Positions 18,149 to 30,634 are shown, counted from the stretch's first letter. The stretch is 64,000 nt of DNA from Nitrococcus mobilis (GCA_024102725.1 JAGFJL010000068.1:62001-126000); one strand, 5' to 3'. Numbers and translations are program-made. Notes: generated by a model not told the origin, from the sequence alone.

Positions 18149-18706
18149 ATGCGCGCCAACCAAGGTACTACGCTCATCGAGCTGCTGGCTGTCATCGCCA
18201 TTCTCGCTTTACTGACCCTCGCCGCCGCGCCCGCGCTGACTCATTGGAGCCACAGCAACCGCCTCACCGCCGGCATTAACCGCTTTCACCGCACTTTGGC
18301 GCTGGCGCGCAACCAAGCCATCGAGCACGGTGGCCAGGCGGTGGTGTGCAAGAGCGGCGACGGGCACGGCTGCACGGCAAGCGGAGGCTGGGAACAAGGC
18401 TGGCTGATCTTCCTCGACCCGGCCGGGGATGAGCAGTGCCAGGATGACGATGTCGATGGGCGCTGTGATCTCGACGGCGGGTTGATCATTCACATCGGTC
18501 AGGGGTTTAATCCCGGTATGACCCTACGCGGCAGCGGCAATACCGCCACTGCCGTAGCCTTCAAAGGCAGCGGCTTCTCGGAAGGTTACCCAGGAACGCT
18601 CACGCTTTGCGATGCTTCCGGCGCCGCGCGTGGCCTGGTACTCTCCATGCAAGGCCGGATCCGACTCGCTCGCCCAGACGAAGGTAATCTGCAATGCCCA
18701 CCTTGA
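18149..18706 (+). CDS. fimT: GspH/FimT family pseudopilin
   Basis: This 185-residue pseudopilin has signal MRANQG | TTLIELLAVIAILALLTLA. The residue after the glycine is threonine instead of the usual phenylalanine; Glu at +5 is kept. The GspH domain has ALARNQAIEHGGQAVVCKS and paired cysteines (CKSGDGHGC). AAGGAGG lies nine bases before the ATG. It is related to the first gene of the cluster and converges on ispH. FimT-family proteins can bind DNA during natural transformation, so a role in uptake is possible. Confidence 0.85.
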   Translation: MRANQGTTLIELLAVIAILALLTLAAAPALTHWSHSNRLTAGINRFHRTLALARNQAIEHGGQAVVCKSGDGHGCTASGGWEQGWLIFLDPAGDEQCQDDDVDGRCDLDGGLIIHIGQGFNPGMTLRGSGNTATAVAFKGSGFSEGYPGTLTLCDASGAARGLVLSMQGRIRLARPDEGNLQCPP

Positions 18707-18713
18707 TGGCCGG

Positions 18714-19691
18714 TTAGCCGACCCGCAACGGACGTTTTTGGATCGCGCGTTGTAAATCGCGCGGCAGAGAAAACACGACATCCTCGGCGTGATGCCCACC
18801 CTGTTCGTCGGGACGCTCCACTCCCCACTCCACCAATCGATCGACCACTCCCTGCACCAGGATTTCCGGAGCGGAGGCCCCAGCCGTGATGCCGATCACT
18901 TCTCGGCCTTCCAACCAGCGCTGCTCCAAATCCGCAGCCGTGTCGATCTGATAGGCGGGCACACCGATGCGCTCGGCCAACTCACGGAGCCGCCGAGTAT
19001 TAGAGCTATTGCCCGAGCCGACCACGAGCATCACGTCCACCTGTCGCGCCAAGCCCATAACGGCGTCCTGACGATTTTGAGTCGCATAGCAGATATCATC
19101 CCGAGTCGGTCCCTGTATATCGGGGAAGCGCCGCCGCAGCGCGCCGATAACCCGTGCAGTATCGTCCATCGACAACGTGGTCTGGCTCACATAGGCCAAA
19201 TCATCGGCATTGCGCACCGTGAGCTGCGCGACATCTTCGGGTCCCTGTACCAGATAGATCGCACCGCGCTCGGCGCCCTCACCCACGTACTGACCGATGG
19301 TACCCGCCACCTCAGGATGCCCGTCATGACCGATGAGGATCACTTCCCGCCCCTCACGCGCATGTTTTTGCACTTCGATGTGCACCTTGGTGACGAGCGG
19401 ACAGGTCGCATCGAACACCCGTAATCCACGCTGGGCGGCCTCCGCGCGAACGGCTTTCGAGACACCGTGGGCACTGAAGATCACCGTGCCGCCATCGGGC
19501 ACTTCGGCCAACTCCTCGACGAATCGGGCACCCTTGCAGCGCAGATCATCGACGACGCTGCGATTGTGCACGACTTCATGGCGTACATAGATCGGCGCAC
19601 CGAACGCTTCCAGCGCCTTTTCTACGATGCTGATCGCCCGTTCGACTCCCGCGCAAAAACCACGCGGATTGGCAAGGAGAATTCTGGGCAT
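18714..19691 (-). CDS. ispH: 4-hydroxy-3-methylbut-2-enyl diphosphate reductase
   Basis: This [4Fe-4S] enzyme makes IPP and DMAPP in the last step of the MEP pathway. From ATG 19691 the protein has 325 residues. The cluster cysteines are in [13 protein letters not shown] (residue 13), [12 protein letters not shown] (near 97) and [14 protein letters not shown] (near 197). [13 protein letters not shown] is also typical. A TTG start at 19712 would add seven residues. The gene is transcribed convergently to the pilin cluster. Confidence 0.96.
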   Translation of the reverse strand: MPRILLANPRGFCAGVERAISIVEKALEAFGAPIYVRHEVVHNRSVVDDLRCKGARFVEELAEVPDGGTVIFSAHGVSKAVRAEAAQRGLRVFDATCPLVTKVHIEVQKHAREGREVILIGHDGHPEVAGTIGQYVGEGAERGAIYLVQGPEDVAQLTVRNADDLAYVSQTTLSMDDTARVIGALRRRFPDIQGPTRDDICYATQNRQDAVMGLARQVDVMLVVGSGNSSNTRRLRELAERIGVPAYQIDTAADLEQRWLEGREVIGITAGASAPEILVQGVVDRLVEWGVERPDEQGGHHAEDVVFSLPRDLQRAIQKRPLRVG

Positions 19692-19799
19692 GGCGAATCC
19701 AAATAGTGTCAATATGGGCGCGTCAGTATCTCATGCCTGATGGCCAGACCCAACCCATAATATTACCCGAGCCCCAAGCACTCGCGAGACATCAATCCC

Positions 19800-20273
19800 T
19801 TAGCTTCGTCGACGCTCGAACCACAATTGCAGGAGCAATCCGATCAAGCCCAAAGTGATGGCGCTGTCGGCAACATTGAACGCTGGCCAGTGCCAGCGCC
19901 CATAATGCACATCGATAAAGTCGATCACATGGCCATAGCGCAACCGATCGATGACGTTGCCGAGCGCGCCGCCGAGGATGAGCCCCAGCGCGACCGCCAA
20001 CCGGCGCTCGCGCCGCTGCAGCTGGGTGAGCCAGCGCACCAAAAAAAAGCATACGCCGATTGCCACGGCGACGAACAACCAGCGCTGCCAGCCCGCTTGA
20101 TCGCTCAGCAAGCTGAACGCCGCTCCCCGATTGTAGCTCAACGTCAAATTGAGCCACGCAGCGAGCGGCTCCGGATGGTAGGCCGCAAGCCATGTTTGGG
20201 CCAGGAATTTGGTTGCCTGGTCGGCAATGATGATCAGGGCGGCTAGCAAAAGCCCCAAGCGCAGCATCGACAT
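19800..20273 (-). CDS. lspA: lipoprotein signal peptidase (signal peptidase II)
   Basis: This inner-membrane aspartyl protease removes signal peptides from prolipoproteins. The 157-residue protein has four membrane helices. Catalytic aspartates lie in GGALGNVIDRL (near 115) and AFNVADSAI (near 137), and NRGAAFSLL is the third conserved block. It starts nine bases after ileS, the usual ileS-lspA coupling. fkpB, found between ispH and lspA in related genomes, is not here. Confidence 0.96.
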   Translation of the reverse strand: MSMLRLGLLLAALIIIADQATKFLAQTWLAAYHPEPLAAWLNLTLSYNRGAAFSLLSDQAGWQRWLFVAVAIGVCFFLVRWLTQLQRRERRLAVALGLILGGALGNVIDRLRYGHVIDFIDVHYGRWHWPAFNVADSAITLGLIGLLLQLWFERRRS

Positions 20274-20282
20274 TTTCTCTGC

Positions 20283-23105
20283 TCAGGCAAAGTGGCGTAT
20301 TTCGCCCGGCCCCGCCACGTTGCTTACGCACCGGCTGCAAAGCTTCGGGTGCTCGTGGCTCGTGCCCACATCCGCACGCCGCTGCCAACAGCGCACACAC
20401 TTGGCGTGCATCGACGGTCCAACTGCCAAGGCAAGCTCGGCGCCATCATTCAGCGTCACTGCGACCGCCTCCGCAGGAAGCGTGGCAAGATCGTGGACTC
20501 GAGCCTCGGAGGTGATCAGCAAAAAACGCAGCTCCTCACCCAGCGTCTCCCACTGCCGCTTGAGCGAGGCAGGGCAGTAGATCTCAACCACGGCTTCCAG
20601 GCTCGCACCGAGCACGTCGGCGCTGCGCAACTCCTCGATACGCTTGTTCACGGCTTCGCGTAGTGCCAGAATTCTGGCCCAGAAAGGTCGATCGAAAGAA
20701 CCTTCCTCCAAGGGCTGCAGCGCCGGATACCACTCGGCCAAAAACACCGAGGGCTCACGCGGCCCGGGCATATGCTCCCAGATCTCCTCGGCGGTAAAAC
20801 TCAGAATAGGCGCCAACCAACGTACTAAGGCCTCGATGATATGGCACATCGCCGTTTGACAGGAACGGCGTGCTAGGCTATCGGCTTGTGTCGTATACTG
20901 CCGGTCTTTAATGACATCCAAATAGAACCCGCCCATATCCAGCACGCAAAAGTGATGCACCCGCTGGTAGATTTGGTGGAAATCATACTCCCGGTAGGCT
21001 TCTCGAACGGCCTGCTGAAGCTGCCAGGCGCGGTCCACGGCCCAGCGGTCCAGCGCCAGCATCCGCTCGGGCTCCACCTGATGCCGAGCCGGCTCGAAAC
21101 CGGCCAGATTGCCGAGTAAGAAGCGCGCCGTATTGCGAATCCGGCGATAGGCATCCGCTGTGCGCTTTAAGATCTCATCGGATACCGCCATCTCACCACG
21201 GTAGTCGGTGGCGGCGACCCAAAGGCGGAGCACATCGGCTCCCAGTGTTTTCATTACCTTCTGCGGCGCCACCACATTGCCGCGCGATTTGGACATCTTG
21301 CGACCCTGCTCATCGACGGTGAAGCCATGAGTCAGTACGGCACGATACGGCGGTGCGGCACGTACCATCATTGAGGTAAGCAGCGAGGATTGAAACCAGC
21401 CGCGATACTGATCCGAGCCTTCGAGATAGAGATCGGCCGGTTGGCTCAGCTCCGAGCGCCGCTCGAGTACGGTGGTGTGCGTGGTGCCCGAATCAAACCA
21501 GACGTCGAGAATATCGGTCACTTTCTCATAGCGGCTCGCCTCGTCGCCAAGCAGTTCCTCGGGCGCGAGCTCGAACCAGGCGTCGATACCGTAGCGTTCG
21601 ATCCGCTGCGCCAACGCTTCGATCAGCCGCGTCGTATGGGGATGCGGCGCTCCGCTGTCACGATCGACGAACAGCGCAATCGGCACGCCCCAGTTGCGCT
21701 GGCGCGAAATACACCACTCCGGCCGGTTGCGCACCATGGCGTCCATACGCGCCTCACCCCATGGCGGATACCATCGAATCTGCGGCAAGGCGGCGAGAGC
21801 GTGCTCGCGCACGAAATTGGATTCCAGATTGAGGAACCACTGCGGGGTCGCCCGGAATAGAATCGGCGTCTTGTGGCGCCAACAATGCGGGTAACTGTGA
21901 GAGTAACGCTCGTGGTTGAGCAACATGCCGCGCTTTGCCAAAAGCTCGATGATCGCCGAGTTGGCGTCGAACACGAGCTGCCCGGCAAAAAACTCCGTAT
22001 CCGCAACAAAACGCCCCGTGGCATCGACCGGATTGTTCAGCGGCAAATCGTAGCGCTGCCCGGTGAGGTAGTCGTCGCTGCCATGACCGGGGGCCGTATG
22101 CACCGCACCGGTACCGGTATCGGTGGTTACATACTCAGCAAGCACGATCGGCACGACCCGATCATAAAACGGATGCTGCAATTGCAGGTGTTCCAGCTCG
22201 CTACCCCGGCACGGTCGGCCGATGATCCGGAAGGCACCCACTTGATAGCGCGCCAGCGCCTGCTCGTGCAGCGCCGCGGCCAGCACCAGATACTCGCGAC
22301 CGCTGTCCACGGCGACCAGGACATATTCGAGATCCGGATGCACGGCCACCGCCTGATTCGCCGGCAGCGTCCAGGGTGTCGTGGTCCAGATGACCACCGA
22401 CAACGGTGCCGCCTCGATGCGCGCGCCGAAACACTCGGCGAATGCTGCGGTATTGACCACCGGGAAGCGCACATCGACCGCCGGAGAGGTGTGCGGCTCG
22501 TATTCCACCTCGGCTTCAGCCAATGCCGAGCCGCAGTCGATGCACCAATGGACTGGCCGATAGCCCCGCTTGAGATGCCCCTTGGCCACGAGATCGCCCA
22601 GCACGCGCAGAATGTCGGCCTCGGTCTGGAAGTCCATGGTCAAATAAGGATGGTCCCAGTCGCCCACAACCCCAAGGCGCTGGAAATCGCGCCGCTGCCT
22701 CTCGATCTGCTCCGCGGCGAACCGGCGGCAGGCTGCCCGAAAATCCTTGGGAGTGACGGCCTTACCGGCCTCGACAAGGCGTTGCTCAACCTTGTGCTCG
22801 ATCGGCAAGCCATGACAGTCCCATCCCGGCACATACGGCGCGTCCAGGCCATCGAGAATACGGCTTTTGACTATGATGTCTTTTAGAATTTTATTGACTG
22901 CGTGACCGATATGGATTTCACCGTTTGCATAGGGCGGCCCATCATGCAAGATGAAGCGCTTGCGCCCCCGTCGAGCCTCGCGAATCTGCCCATAAAGGTC
23001 GGCGTGATGCCACTGCTGCATGCGCTGCGGTTCACGCTGAGCAAGATTGGCGCGCATTGGAAAGGCCGTTTTGGGCAGATTCAACGTCTCTTTATAATCG
23101 GTCAC
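20283..23105 (-). CDS. ileS: isoleucyl-tRNA synthetase
   Basis: This class I synthetase charges tRNA-Ile and edits valine. The 940-residue protein has the HIGH motif in [11 protein letters not shown] near residue 65, the CP1 editing domain with [13 protein letters not shown] and [26 protein letters not shown] (KMSKS) near 605, and a C-terminal zinc finger with Cys pairs in CVRCWQR and LCSRCVSN. Length and layout match the E. coli enzyme. It lies between ribF and lspA. Confidence 0.97.
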   Translation of the reverse strand: MTDYKETLNLPKTAFPMRANLAQREPQRMQQWHHADLYGQIREARRGRKRFILHDGPPYANGEIHIGHAVNKILKDIIVKSRILDGLDAPYVPGWDCHGLPIEHKVEQRLVEAGKAVTPKDFRAACRRFAAEQIERQRRDFQRLGVVGDWDHPYLTMDFQTEADILRVLGDLVAKGHLKRGYRPVHWCIDCGSALAEAEVEYEPHTSPAVDVRFPVVNTAAFAECFGARIEAAPLSVVIWTTTPWTLPANQAVAVHPDLEYVLVAVDSGREYLVLAAALHEQALARYQVGAFRIIGRPCRGSELEHLQLQHPFYDRVVPIVLAEYVTTDTGTGAVHTAPGHGSDDYLTGQRYDLPLNNPVDATGRFVADTEFFAGQLVFDANSAIIELLAKRGMLLNHERYSHSYPHCWRHKTPILFRATPQWFLNLESNFVREHALAALPQIRWYPPWGEARMDAMVRNRPEWCISRQRNWGVPIALFVDRDSGAPHPHTTRLIEALAQRIERYGIDAWFELAPEELLGDEASRYEKVTDILDVWFDSGTTHTTVLERRSELSQPADLYLEGSDQYRGWFQSSLLTSMMVRAAPPYRAVLTHGFTVDEQGRKMSKSRGNVVAPQKVMKTLGADVLRLWVAATDYRGEMAVSDEILKRTADAYRRIRNTARFLLGNLAGFEPARHQVEPERMLALDRWAVDRAWQLQQAVREAYREYDFHQIYQRVHHFCVLDMGGFYLDVIKDRQYTTQADSLARRSCQTAMCHIIEALVRWLAPILSFTAEEIWEHMPGPREPSVFLAEWYPALQPLEEGSFDRPFWARILALREAVNKRIEELRSADVLGASLEAVVEIYCPASLKRQWETLGEELRFLLITSEARVHDLATLPAEAVAVTLNDGAELALAVGPSMHAKCVRCWQRRADVGTSHEHPKLCSRCVSNVAGPGEIRHFA

Positions 23106-23137
23106 ACTATCTCCCTGCGTTATGCGCGGTTGACGGG

Positions 23138-24073
23138 CTAGCCGGCGATCCGCCGTCTAAAATAGGCTCTCGCCACGGCCACATCCCGGGCAATCTGTTC
23201 ACTCAATGCCTCGAGGGAGCTGAACCGGATCTGATCGCGCAGCCGGCGCAGGAACTCGATCTCGATATGCCGGCCATAGAGATCGCCCTCGAAATCCAGC
23301 AAATGAACCTCTAGCACCATTTGCCGACCGTCGACGCTCGGTCGATTGCCTACACTTGCCACACCTGGAAGAATCCCGCCGAGGCCCCGCACGCGCACGG
23401 TAAAAATGCCCTCTAGCGCCGGGCGCGCTCGATGCAACCGGATATTGGCCGTTGGCCAGCCCAGGCGGCGCCCTAGACGCTCGCCACGAATCACGCGGCC
23501 CGAGATCCGATACGTCCGACCCAGCAGATGTGCGGCGAGCTCTAGATCGCCCGCCTCGAGTGCCTGGCGCACCCGGGTACTACTGACCCGGGCACCCGCC
23601 AGCGCCACCGTAGGCACTCGGGTGAGCTCAAAGCCGTGTTCCACGGCCGCCCGTGCGAGCAGAGAATAATCGCCGCGGCGACCGCGACCGAAACGGAAAT
23701 CGTCACCGATCATCAGAAAGCGCACGCCCAGCCCGACCAGCAAAATTTCCCGGACGAAATCTTCTGCCTCCATAGCCGCCAGCCGCGGGCCGAACTCGAG
23801 GCATAACACCCGCTCCACCCCGGCCTGCGCCAGCGCCCGGAGCTTATCCCGGAAGCCGGTGATCCGCGCAGGAGCGGCATCCGGCGCAAAATACTCGCGT
23901 GGGTGCGGCTCAAAGGTCACCACCACAGCGGGCATACCGCGCTCGGCGGCCGCAACGCGCAACCGCTGCAGCACCGCCGAGTGTCCCCGGTGCACGCCGT
24001 CAAAATTGCCGATGGTAGCGGCGCATTCGCGATGGCGCGCTCGGAGATTATGGCCGCCGCGAATGAGCTCCAT
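23138..24073 (-). CDS. ribF: bifunctional riboflavin kinase / FMN adenylyltransferase
   Basis: RibF makes FMN and then FAD. The 311-residue protein has an N-terminal nucleotidyltransferase domain with [15 protein letters not shown] near residue 22 and [10 protein letters not shown]-like [13 protein letters not shown] near 165. The C-terminal flavokinase domain has [13 protein letters not shown] near 208 and the [13 protein letters not shown] block. It lies between murJ and ileS, the standard order. Confidence 0.95.
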   Translation of the reverse strand: MELIRGGHNLRARHRECAATIGNFDGVHRGHSAVLQRLRVAAAERGMPAVVVTFEPHPREYFAPDAAPARITGFRDKLRALAQAGVERVLCLEFGPRLAAMEAEDFVREILLVGLGVRFLMIGDDFRFGRGRRGDYSLLARAAVEHGFELTRVPTVALAGARVSSTRVRQALEAGDLELAAHLLGRTYRISGRVIRGERLGRRLGWPTANIRLHRARPALEGIFTVRVRGLGGILPGVASVGNRPSVDGRQMVLEVHLLDFEGDLYGRHIEIEFLRRLRDQIRFSSLEALSEQIARDVAVARAYFRRRIAG

Positions 24074-24126
24074 GCCAGAATGCTCCGGAAAATCTTGAAA
24101 TTATAAGGCACGCATGGGCCTTTGAG

Positions 24127-25701
24127 CTATGCCGTTTGCCGTTTTGCCAGCGGCGGTTCGCGCAGATTGGACAAGCGCAAACCGGTCAGTCGCAACGCCA
24201 CCAAGTAAGTGATCGCGCCAAAGGCAATCGCCGCGGCCAACATGAGCACCCGTTGATAAAGGTCGGCCTGCAGCCAAAGCCCTGTGTGGCTGCCCGGCCA
24301 GTATAAAACCCCCGCCATCGCCAACGTCGCCAGCACCGCCTGGCGCAGCAGCTCGCGCCACCCGGCTCTGGGTTGAAAGACGCCTCGGCGGCGCAGTCCC
24401 CGATACAGCAAAGCGGCATTCACCATCGCTGCTATCGCCGTGGCGAAGGCAAGCCCAGCATGCCCAACGCGGGTGTGGATCAGCATCACCACCAGGGAAG
24501 TGCTCAATACCATGTTCGTCACCAGCGCAGCCAAGGCACACTTGACCGGTGTCACTGTATCCTGGCGCGCGAAATAGCCTGGCGCCAAAATCTTCACCAG
24601 CGCGAACCCCAGCAAACCCAGCGCGTAGGCCACCAGACTCAAGCTGGCCAAATGCACATCCTCGGCCGTAAAGGCCCCATATTGGAACAAAGTCGCGAGA
24701 ATGGGCCCGGCAAGCAACGCCAAACCGACGCTGGCCGGAAGCATCAACACCACCACCAAGCGCAGCGCCCAGTCAAGGGTATGGCTGAAGGATTGTGCCG
24801 ACTGATTGGCATGCTCTTGAGACAGACGCGGCAGAATCACAGTACCCAACGCCACACCGAAGACACCGAGCGGAAACTCCACCAAGCGATCGGACCAGTA
24901 CAGCCAACTTATGCTGCCCGTTACTAAAAAAGAGGCGAGAATCGTATCCACCAGCAGGTTGATCTGCTGCACCGAGGTTCCAAATAACGCCGGGCCCATC
25001 AGCCGTAGAATACGTCGTACTCCCGGGTCCGACCAACGCGGGCGAGCCAACCCGAGCAGCCTGTGGTGGGCGACGAAGGGCAGCTGCAAGAGCAACTGCA
25101 ACACACCGGCCACCAGCACCGCGAACGCAAGCGCGACAACTCCCTGTTCAAGGTGCGGCGCCAACCAAAAGGCTGCGGCGATCATGGACAAATTAAGCAG
25201 AATCGGTGCAACGGCCGGCGGACCGAAAGAGCCGTAGGTGTTCAGAACCGCGCCGGCACAGGCGGTCAGAGAAATCAATGCCAAATAAGGGAAAGTCAGC
25301 CGCAGCATCTCGACCGCGAGCTGGAAACGCTCGGGGTCGTCACTAAAACCGGGGGCGAACACCGACACCAGCCAGGACGCCCCAAACACTCCGAGCAAGG
25401 TGACCGCGGCGAGGGTCATGCCCAACACGCTGACCGTTCGAGCCACCAACTGGCGCACCTCCGCGCGGCTGCGCTGAGCGCGGTACTCCGAGAGCACCGG
25501 AACGAAGGCCTGAGAGAACGCCCCTTCGGCAAAGAGTCGACGCATGAAGTTGGGGATCTTAAAGGCAATGAAGAAGGCATCTGTTGCCGCCGAGGGCCCG
25601 AAGATCACGCCGATCACGATATCCCGCACCAGTCCTAGCACGCGGGAGAGGAAGGTCAAAGAACCGAAAGTGATAACTGAGCGTAGCGATCCCTTTCGCA
25701 C
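24127..25701 (-). CDS. murJ: lipid II flippase MurJ
   Basis: MurJ is a MOP-superfamily flippase that moves lipid II across the inner membrane. About 14 membrane segments span the protein. N-terminal LTFLSRVLGLVRDIVIG and FGPSAATDAFFIAFKIPNFMRRLFAEGAF contain the conserved arginines. The GTG at 25701, with GGAG eight bases upstream, gives 524 residues, near the E. coli length of 511. An ATG at 25839 would add 46 arginine- and proline-rich residues without family similarity. The gene is divergent from rpsT. Confidence 0.93.
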   Translation of the reverse strand: MRKGSLRSVITFGSLTFLSRVLGLVRDIVIGVIFGPSAATDAFFIAFKIPNFMRRLFAEGAFSQAFVPVLSEYRAQRSRAEVRQLVARTVSVLGMTLAAVTLLGVFGASWLVSVFAPGFSDDPERFQLAVEMLRLTFPYLALISLTACAGAVLNTYGSFGPPAVAPILLNLSMIAAAFWLAPHLEQGVVALAFAVLVAGVLQLLLQLPFVAHHRLLGLARPRWSDPGVRRILRLMGPALFGTSVQQINLLVDTILASFLVTGSISWLYWSDRLVEFPLGVFGVALGTVILPRLSQEHANQSAQSFSHTLDWALRLVVVLMLPASVGLALLAGPILATLFQYGAFTAEDVHLASLSLVAYALGLLGFALVKILAPGYFARQDTVTPVKCALAALVTNMVLSTSLVVMLIHTRVGHAGLAFATAIAAMVNAALLYRGLRRRGVFQPRAGWRELLRQAVLATLAMAGVLYWPGSHTGLWLQADLYQRVLMLAAAIAFGAITYLVALRLTGLRLSNLREPPLAKRQTA

Positions 25702-25902
25702 AGTGGTACTCCAACCAGCAGCCCTTGTCCGGCCCGCTCTCAAACGCGGGCCGGAGCACTTTAGCCTGAATGCGTGCCGGCGCAACCCAACCGGCGGCGA
25801 AGATATCCTTTGAATCCCTTGAATCCTTGTTGACAACAAACCGTTGGTGCAGCATATTGCCCGCTCCCCAGCGATCAGGCATCAAAAAGTAGGAGTTCCA
25901 CT

Positions 25903-26169
25903 TTGGCCAATACACCTACTGCAAAGAAGCGCACTCGTCAGGCGGCACGGCGCCGACAGGCCAACCAGGCGCAACGTTCGATGATGCGCACCGCTGTCAA
26001 GAAAGTGCTGCGTGCTCTTGACTCGGGTGATCAAGAGAAGGCCGGCGAAGCTTACCGCCAGGCCGTACCGCTCGTCGATCGTATGGCCAGCAAGGGTTTG
26101 ATCCACAAAAACAAAGCCGCGCGCCAAAAAAGTCGGCTTAACAAGCACATTCGGGCGCTCCAAGGCTAA
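25903..26169 (+). CDS. rpsT: 30S ribosomal protein S20
   Basis: S20 is a primary 16S rRNA-binding protein. The 88-residue basic protein reads MANTPTAKKRTRQAARRR and ends KSRLNKHIRALQG, full family length. The start codon is TTG (25903) with AGGAGT seven bases upstream. In E. coli, rpsT also uses UUG and is translationally autoregulated, so the rare start is probably functional. Its promoter must lie in the 200 bases shared with divergent murJ. Confidence 0.96.
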   Translation: MANTPTAKKRTRQAARRRQANQAQRSMMRTAVKKVLRALDSGDQEKAGEAYRQAVPLVDRMASKGLIHKNKAARQKSRLNKHIRALQG

Positions 26170-26217
26170 TTAGCTATCCCCACTGCCCGTTTACGGCCGT
26201 GCGCCCCCGCCGCATCG

Positions 26218-28403
<2,186 letters not shown>

Positions 28404-28563
28404 TTAGCCGGCCACCCCGCACGCGGAACCAGCCCTAGCCTCGACTGGTTCGATATACGGAAGTCAAGTTATTCATGTGAGCGAAACGGCCCTCGCTCAG
28501 CCAACCTCCCCATCTCAACAATAAAAGTGTTGCGCAGCTAGACGGGGCGGGGCCGCATCACCA

Positions 28564-28592
28564 TAAAAAAAGCCCCGTGCGGCGACGGGGCT
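28564..28592 (-). terminator. intrinsic terminator after rpmA
   Basis: AGCCCCGT and ACGGGGCT pair with a 6-nt loop and are followed on the minus strand by seven T. It ends the rplU-rpmA transcript 24 bases after rpmA and separates it from obgE. Confidence 0.92.
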
Positions 28593-28615
28593 TATCCCGA
28601 ACGGCACACCACCGA

Positions 28616-28879
28616 TCAGCCGGCCCTCGGATGCACGCTCACGAAGCACCGCTGATGCGGTCCTTTGCGCCTGAACACCACTTGACCGTCACTCTTTGCA
28701 TACAGTGTGTGGTCATGCCCGAGCCCGACATTTTCGCCCGGATGAAAGCTGGTTCCGCGCTGACGAACCAGGATATTGCCCGCGTATACGAGCTCGCCGC
28801 CGAAGCGCTTGACTCCAAGCCGCTTGGAATGCGAGTCACGCCCGTTACGGGTACTGCCACCTGCCTTCTTATGCGCCAT
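28616..28879 (-). CDS. rpmA: 50S ribosomal protein L27
   Basis: L27 reaches towards the peptidyl-transferase centre. The 87-residue protein begins [16 protein letters not shown] and contains [24 protein letters not shown] and [16 protein letters not shown], the family pattern at full length. It lies 24 bases after rplU in the same operon and is followed by a strong terminator. Confidence 0.97.
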   Translation of the reverse strand: MAHKKAGGSTRNGRDSHSKRLGVKRFGGELVYAGNILVRQRGTSFHPGENVGLGHDHTLYAKSDGQVVFRRKGPHQRCFVSVHPRAG

Positions 28880-28903
28880 GATCCGGATTTCCTCAACTGT
28901 GCA

Positions 28904-29227
28904 TCAACTACCGGCGCCCGCCGCAATACGGGTGATCTTTACTTCGGTATAGTGCTGGCGGTGACCATGGCAGCGGTGGTAGTTCTTACGCCGTTTGAAC
29001 TTACGCACTTCGATTTTGCGGCCACGCCCCTGCCCGAGCACTTCGGCGCTGACGCGCCCACCCTCGATCAGCGGTGTACCCACCTGGATATCGCCTGCGT
29101 CGGCGATCATCAGTACCTGGTCGAAATCGATGGCCGCCCCCTGCTCCGCCTCGAGCTTCTCGACACGCAGCGTCTCGCCTTCGCTGACACGATACTGCTT
29201 CCCGCCCGTCCTGATGACGGCGTACAT
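28904..29227 (-). CDS. rplU: 50S ribosomal protein L21
   Basis: L21 binds 23S rRNA domain I/II and lies next to L20. From ATG 29227 (GGGGAGAG upstream) the protein has 107 residues, MYAVIRTGGKQYRVSEGE... with KFKRRKNYHRCHGHRQHYT, close to the E. coli length of 103. A longer reading from 29254 lacks a ribosome binding site. It heads the rplU-rpmA operon and is divergent from ispB. Confidence 0.96.
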   Translation of the reverse strand: MYAVIRTGGKQYRVSEGETLRVEKLEAEQGAAIDFDQVLMIADAGDIQVGTPLIEGGRVSAEVLGQGRGRKIEVRKFKRRKNYHRCHGHRQHYTEVKITRIAAGAGS

Positions 29228-29349
29228 GGCCACTCTCCCCTTGCCTTGGCTCACTGCCGGTTAAGCGTGTTAATGTACTGATTAACTCCTGGAACGTCAA
29301 TTAAGAAAACTTTGATTAATTGTTTTCTTGCTCATTCCGGAAAAAGCTG

Positions 29350-29420
29350 TAATCCAGCAAAATCAAAAACATGAACATCGGCTTTCGGCGGCGTGCCGAA
29401 TAAAACAGGGCTTCCTTAAC
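29350..29420. repeat. dispersed ~70-bp repeat, family 2, copy 3
   Basis: It aligns with 4670-4738 and 10048-10118: TAATCCAGCAAAATCAAAAA at the left, ATGAACATCGGCTT in the middle, and TGCCGAATAAAACAGGGCTT then CCTTAAC at the right. It lies in the divergent rplU-ispB intergenic region, which is AT-rich and also holds an AAGAAAAC/GTTTTCTT inverted repeat near 29303. Confidence 0.65.
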
Positions 29421-29506
29421 GACGCTCTCAGCTTGACACCCTATCAACCCGCCCCTAGCATTCCAGCCCGGCGCCATGCAGCATCGCCTAAGGAGCCCAG
29501 CTCCCC

Positions 29507-30475
29507 ATGGAGCTCGATCCAATCCGAGCACTCGTAGCCAATGACATCGAGGCCGTCAATGGGCTCATTCGGGAACGACTGAGTTCGGACGTAGCCCTCA
29601 TTAACCGTTTGGGCAGCTACATCATCAATAGCGGCGGCAAGCGCTTGCGGCCATTGGTCGTATTGCTCGCCGCCCGGGCGTGCGGCTGCCGTGACCACAA
29701 ACACATATTGCTCGCCGCCATCGTCGAGATGATCCACACGGCAACGCTTCTGCACGACGACGTAGTAGACGAATCCGATATGCGCCGCGGGCGCGAAACC
29801 GCACGTCAAATCTGGGGCAACGGCGCCAGCGTCCTGGTGGGCGATTTCCTCTATACGCGTGCCTTCGAAATGATGGTCGAGTTGCAACGAACGGCGGTGA
29901 TGGAAATTTTCTCGCGCGCCACCAACACCATTGCCGAAGGCGAGGTTCTGCAACTGCTCAATATCCATGATCCGGATGTCACTGAAGAGCGCTACCGAGA
30001 TGTCATCTTTCGCAAAACCGCCGCCTTGTTCGAGGCCGGCTGTCGGCTCGCCGCCTTGATGGGCGCACGCTCGGCACAGGATCAGGCCGCCATGGCCGCC
30101 TACGGCCGTCATTTGGGCACGGCCTTTCAGCTGATCGACGATGCCCTCGACTATGATGGTAACGCCGAAGAAATAGGCAAGAACATCGGAGACGACCTGG
30201 CCGAAGGTAAACCCACCATGCCCTTTATTTACGCCATGCGAACCGGCGATGCCAAAACCCGCGAGTTGATGCGCTCCGCCATTCGGCAAGGTGGTCAGAA
30301 GCAGATCGAGGCAGTGCGTGAGGCCATTGAAAAGACCGGAGCCATTACCTACACTTATTTCCTCGCGAACGAAGAGGCCGACCGCGCCGTGGCCATGCTC
30401 GAGCGCTTGGAAACCGGCGTCTATCGCGATGCGCTCGCCGCGCTGGTCCGATTCGCTATCAGTCGCCGATACTAG
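29507..30475 (+). CDS. ispB: octaprenyl diphosphate synthase (long-chain polyprenyl synthase)
   Basis: IspB extends FPP with IPP to make the ubiquinone side chain. The 322-residue trans-prenyltransferase has the first aspartate-rich motif in LLHDDVVDESDMRRG near residue 84, GGKRLRP near 43 and the second motif in QLIDDALDYDG near 210. Product length cannot be read exactly; C40 is expected from the position downstream of rplU-rpmA in other gammaproteobacteria. The gene ends 15 bases before tRNA-Pro. Confidence 0.95.
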   Translation: MELDPIRALVANDIEAVNGLIRERLSSDVALINRLGSYIINSGGKRLRPLVVLLAARACGCRDHKHILLAAIVEMIHTATLLHDDVVDESDMRRGRETARQIWGNGASVLVGDFLYTRAFEMMVELQRTAVMEIFSRATNTIAEGEVLQLLNIHDPDVTEERYRDVIFRKTAALFEAGCRLAALMGARSAQDQAAMAAYGRHLGTAFQLIDDALDYDGNAEEIGKNIGDDLAEGKPTMPFIYAMRTGDAKTRELMRSAIRQGGQKQIEAVREAIEKTGAITYTYFLANEEADRAVAMLERLETGVYRDALAALVRFAISRRY

Positions 30476-30490
30476 ACGAAACAATACTGC

Positions 30491-30567
30491 CGGGGTGTAG
30501 CTCAGCTTGGTAGAGCACTGTCTTCGGGAGGCAGGAGTCGCTGGTTCAAATCCAGTCACCCCGACCA
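30491..30567 (+). tRNA. tRNA-Pro (anticodon CGG), integration target
   Basis: The 77-nt cloverleaf has CCA encoded. Acceptor CGGGGTG pairs with CACCCCG, the D arm is GCTC...GAGC, the anticodon loop TTCGGGA gives CGG, and the T arm is GCTGG TTCAAAT CCAGT. Its 3' half is repeated at 42162 and 43469, which marks it as the attachment gene of the downstream mobile DNA. The intact tRNA stays functional after integration. Confidence 0.95.
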
Positions 30568-30573
30568 TAAAAA
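30523..30573 (+). repeat. attachment site, left (attL, tRNA-Pro 3' half)
   Basis: The 51 bases from TTCGGGAGGC in the anticodon loop to CCATAAAAA are identical at 42162-42212. Such tRNA 3'-end identity blocks are typical attB/attP cores of tyrosine recombinases. Confidence 0.9.
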
Positions 30574-30578
30574 ACAAA

Positions 30579-30605
30579 GGGTTAGGTCAAACGCCTAGCC
30601 CTTTT
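30579..30605 (+). terminator. intrinsic terminator after tRNA-Pro (left copy)
   Basis: GGGTTAGG and CCTAGCCC pair (one G-U) around a short loop and are followed by TTTT. Related terminators follow the second and third copies of the tRNA 3' half; their loops differ from this one. Confidence 0.8.
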
Positions 30606-30614
30606 CTAATTACG

Positions 30615-30634
30615 GGGGGTGCAATAGGGGTGCA
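30615..30634 (+). repeat. 20-bp end repeat, left copy
   Basis: GGGGGTGCAATAGGGGTGCA is identical at 42011-42030 near the other end. It contains GGGGTGCA twice, ten bases apart. It is a candidate arm-type integrase site. Confidence 0.6.

Noticed and set aside
21873-22886. 337-codon plus-strand ORF opposite ileS
   Set aside because: It is antisense to an unambiguous synthetase and rich in His, Arg and Gln with no motif.
28577-29281. 234-codon plus-strand ORF over rpmA and rplU
   Set aside because: Both ribosomal protein genes are complete on the opposite strand, and the ORF crosses their terminator.
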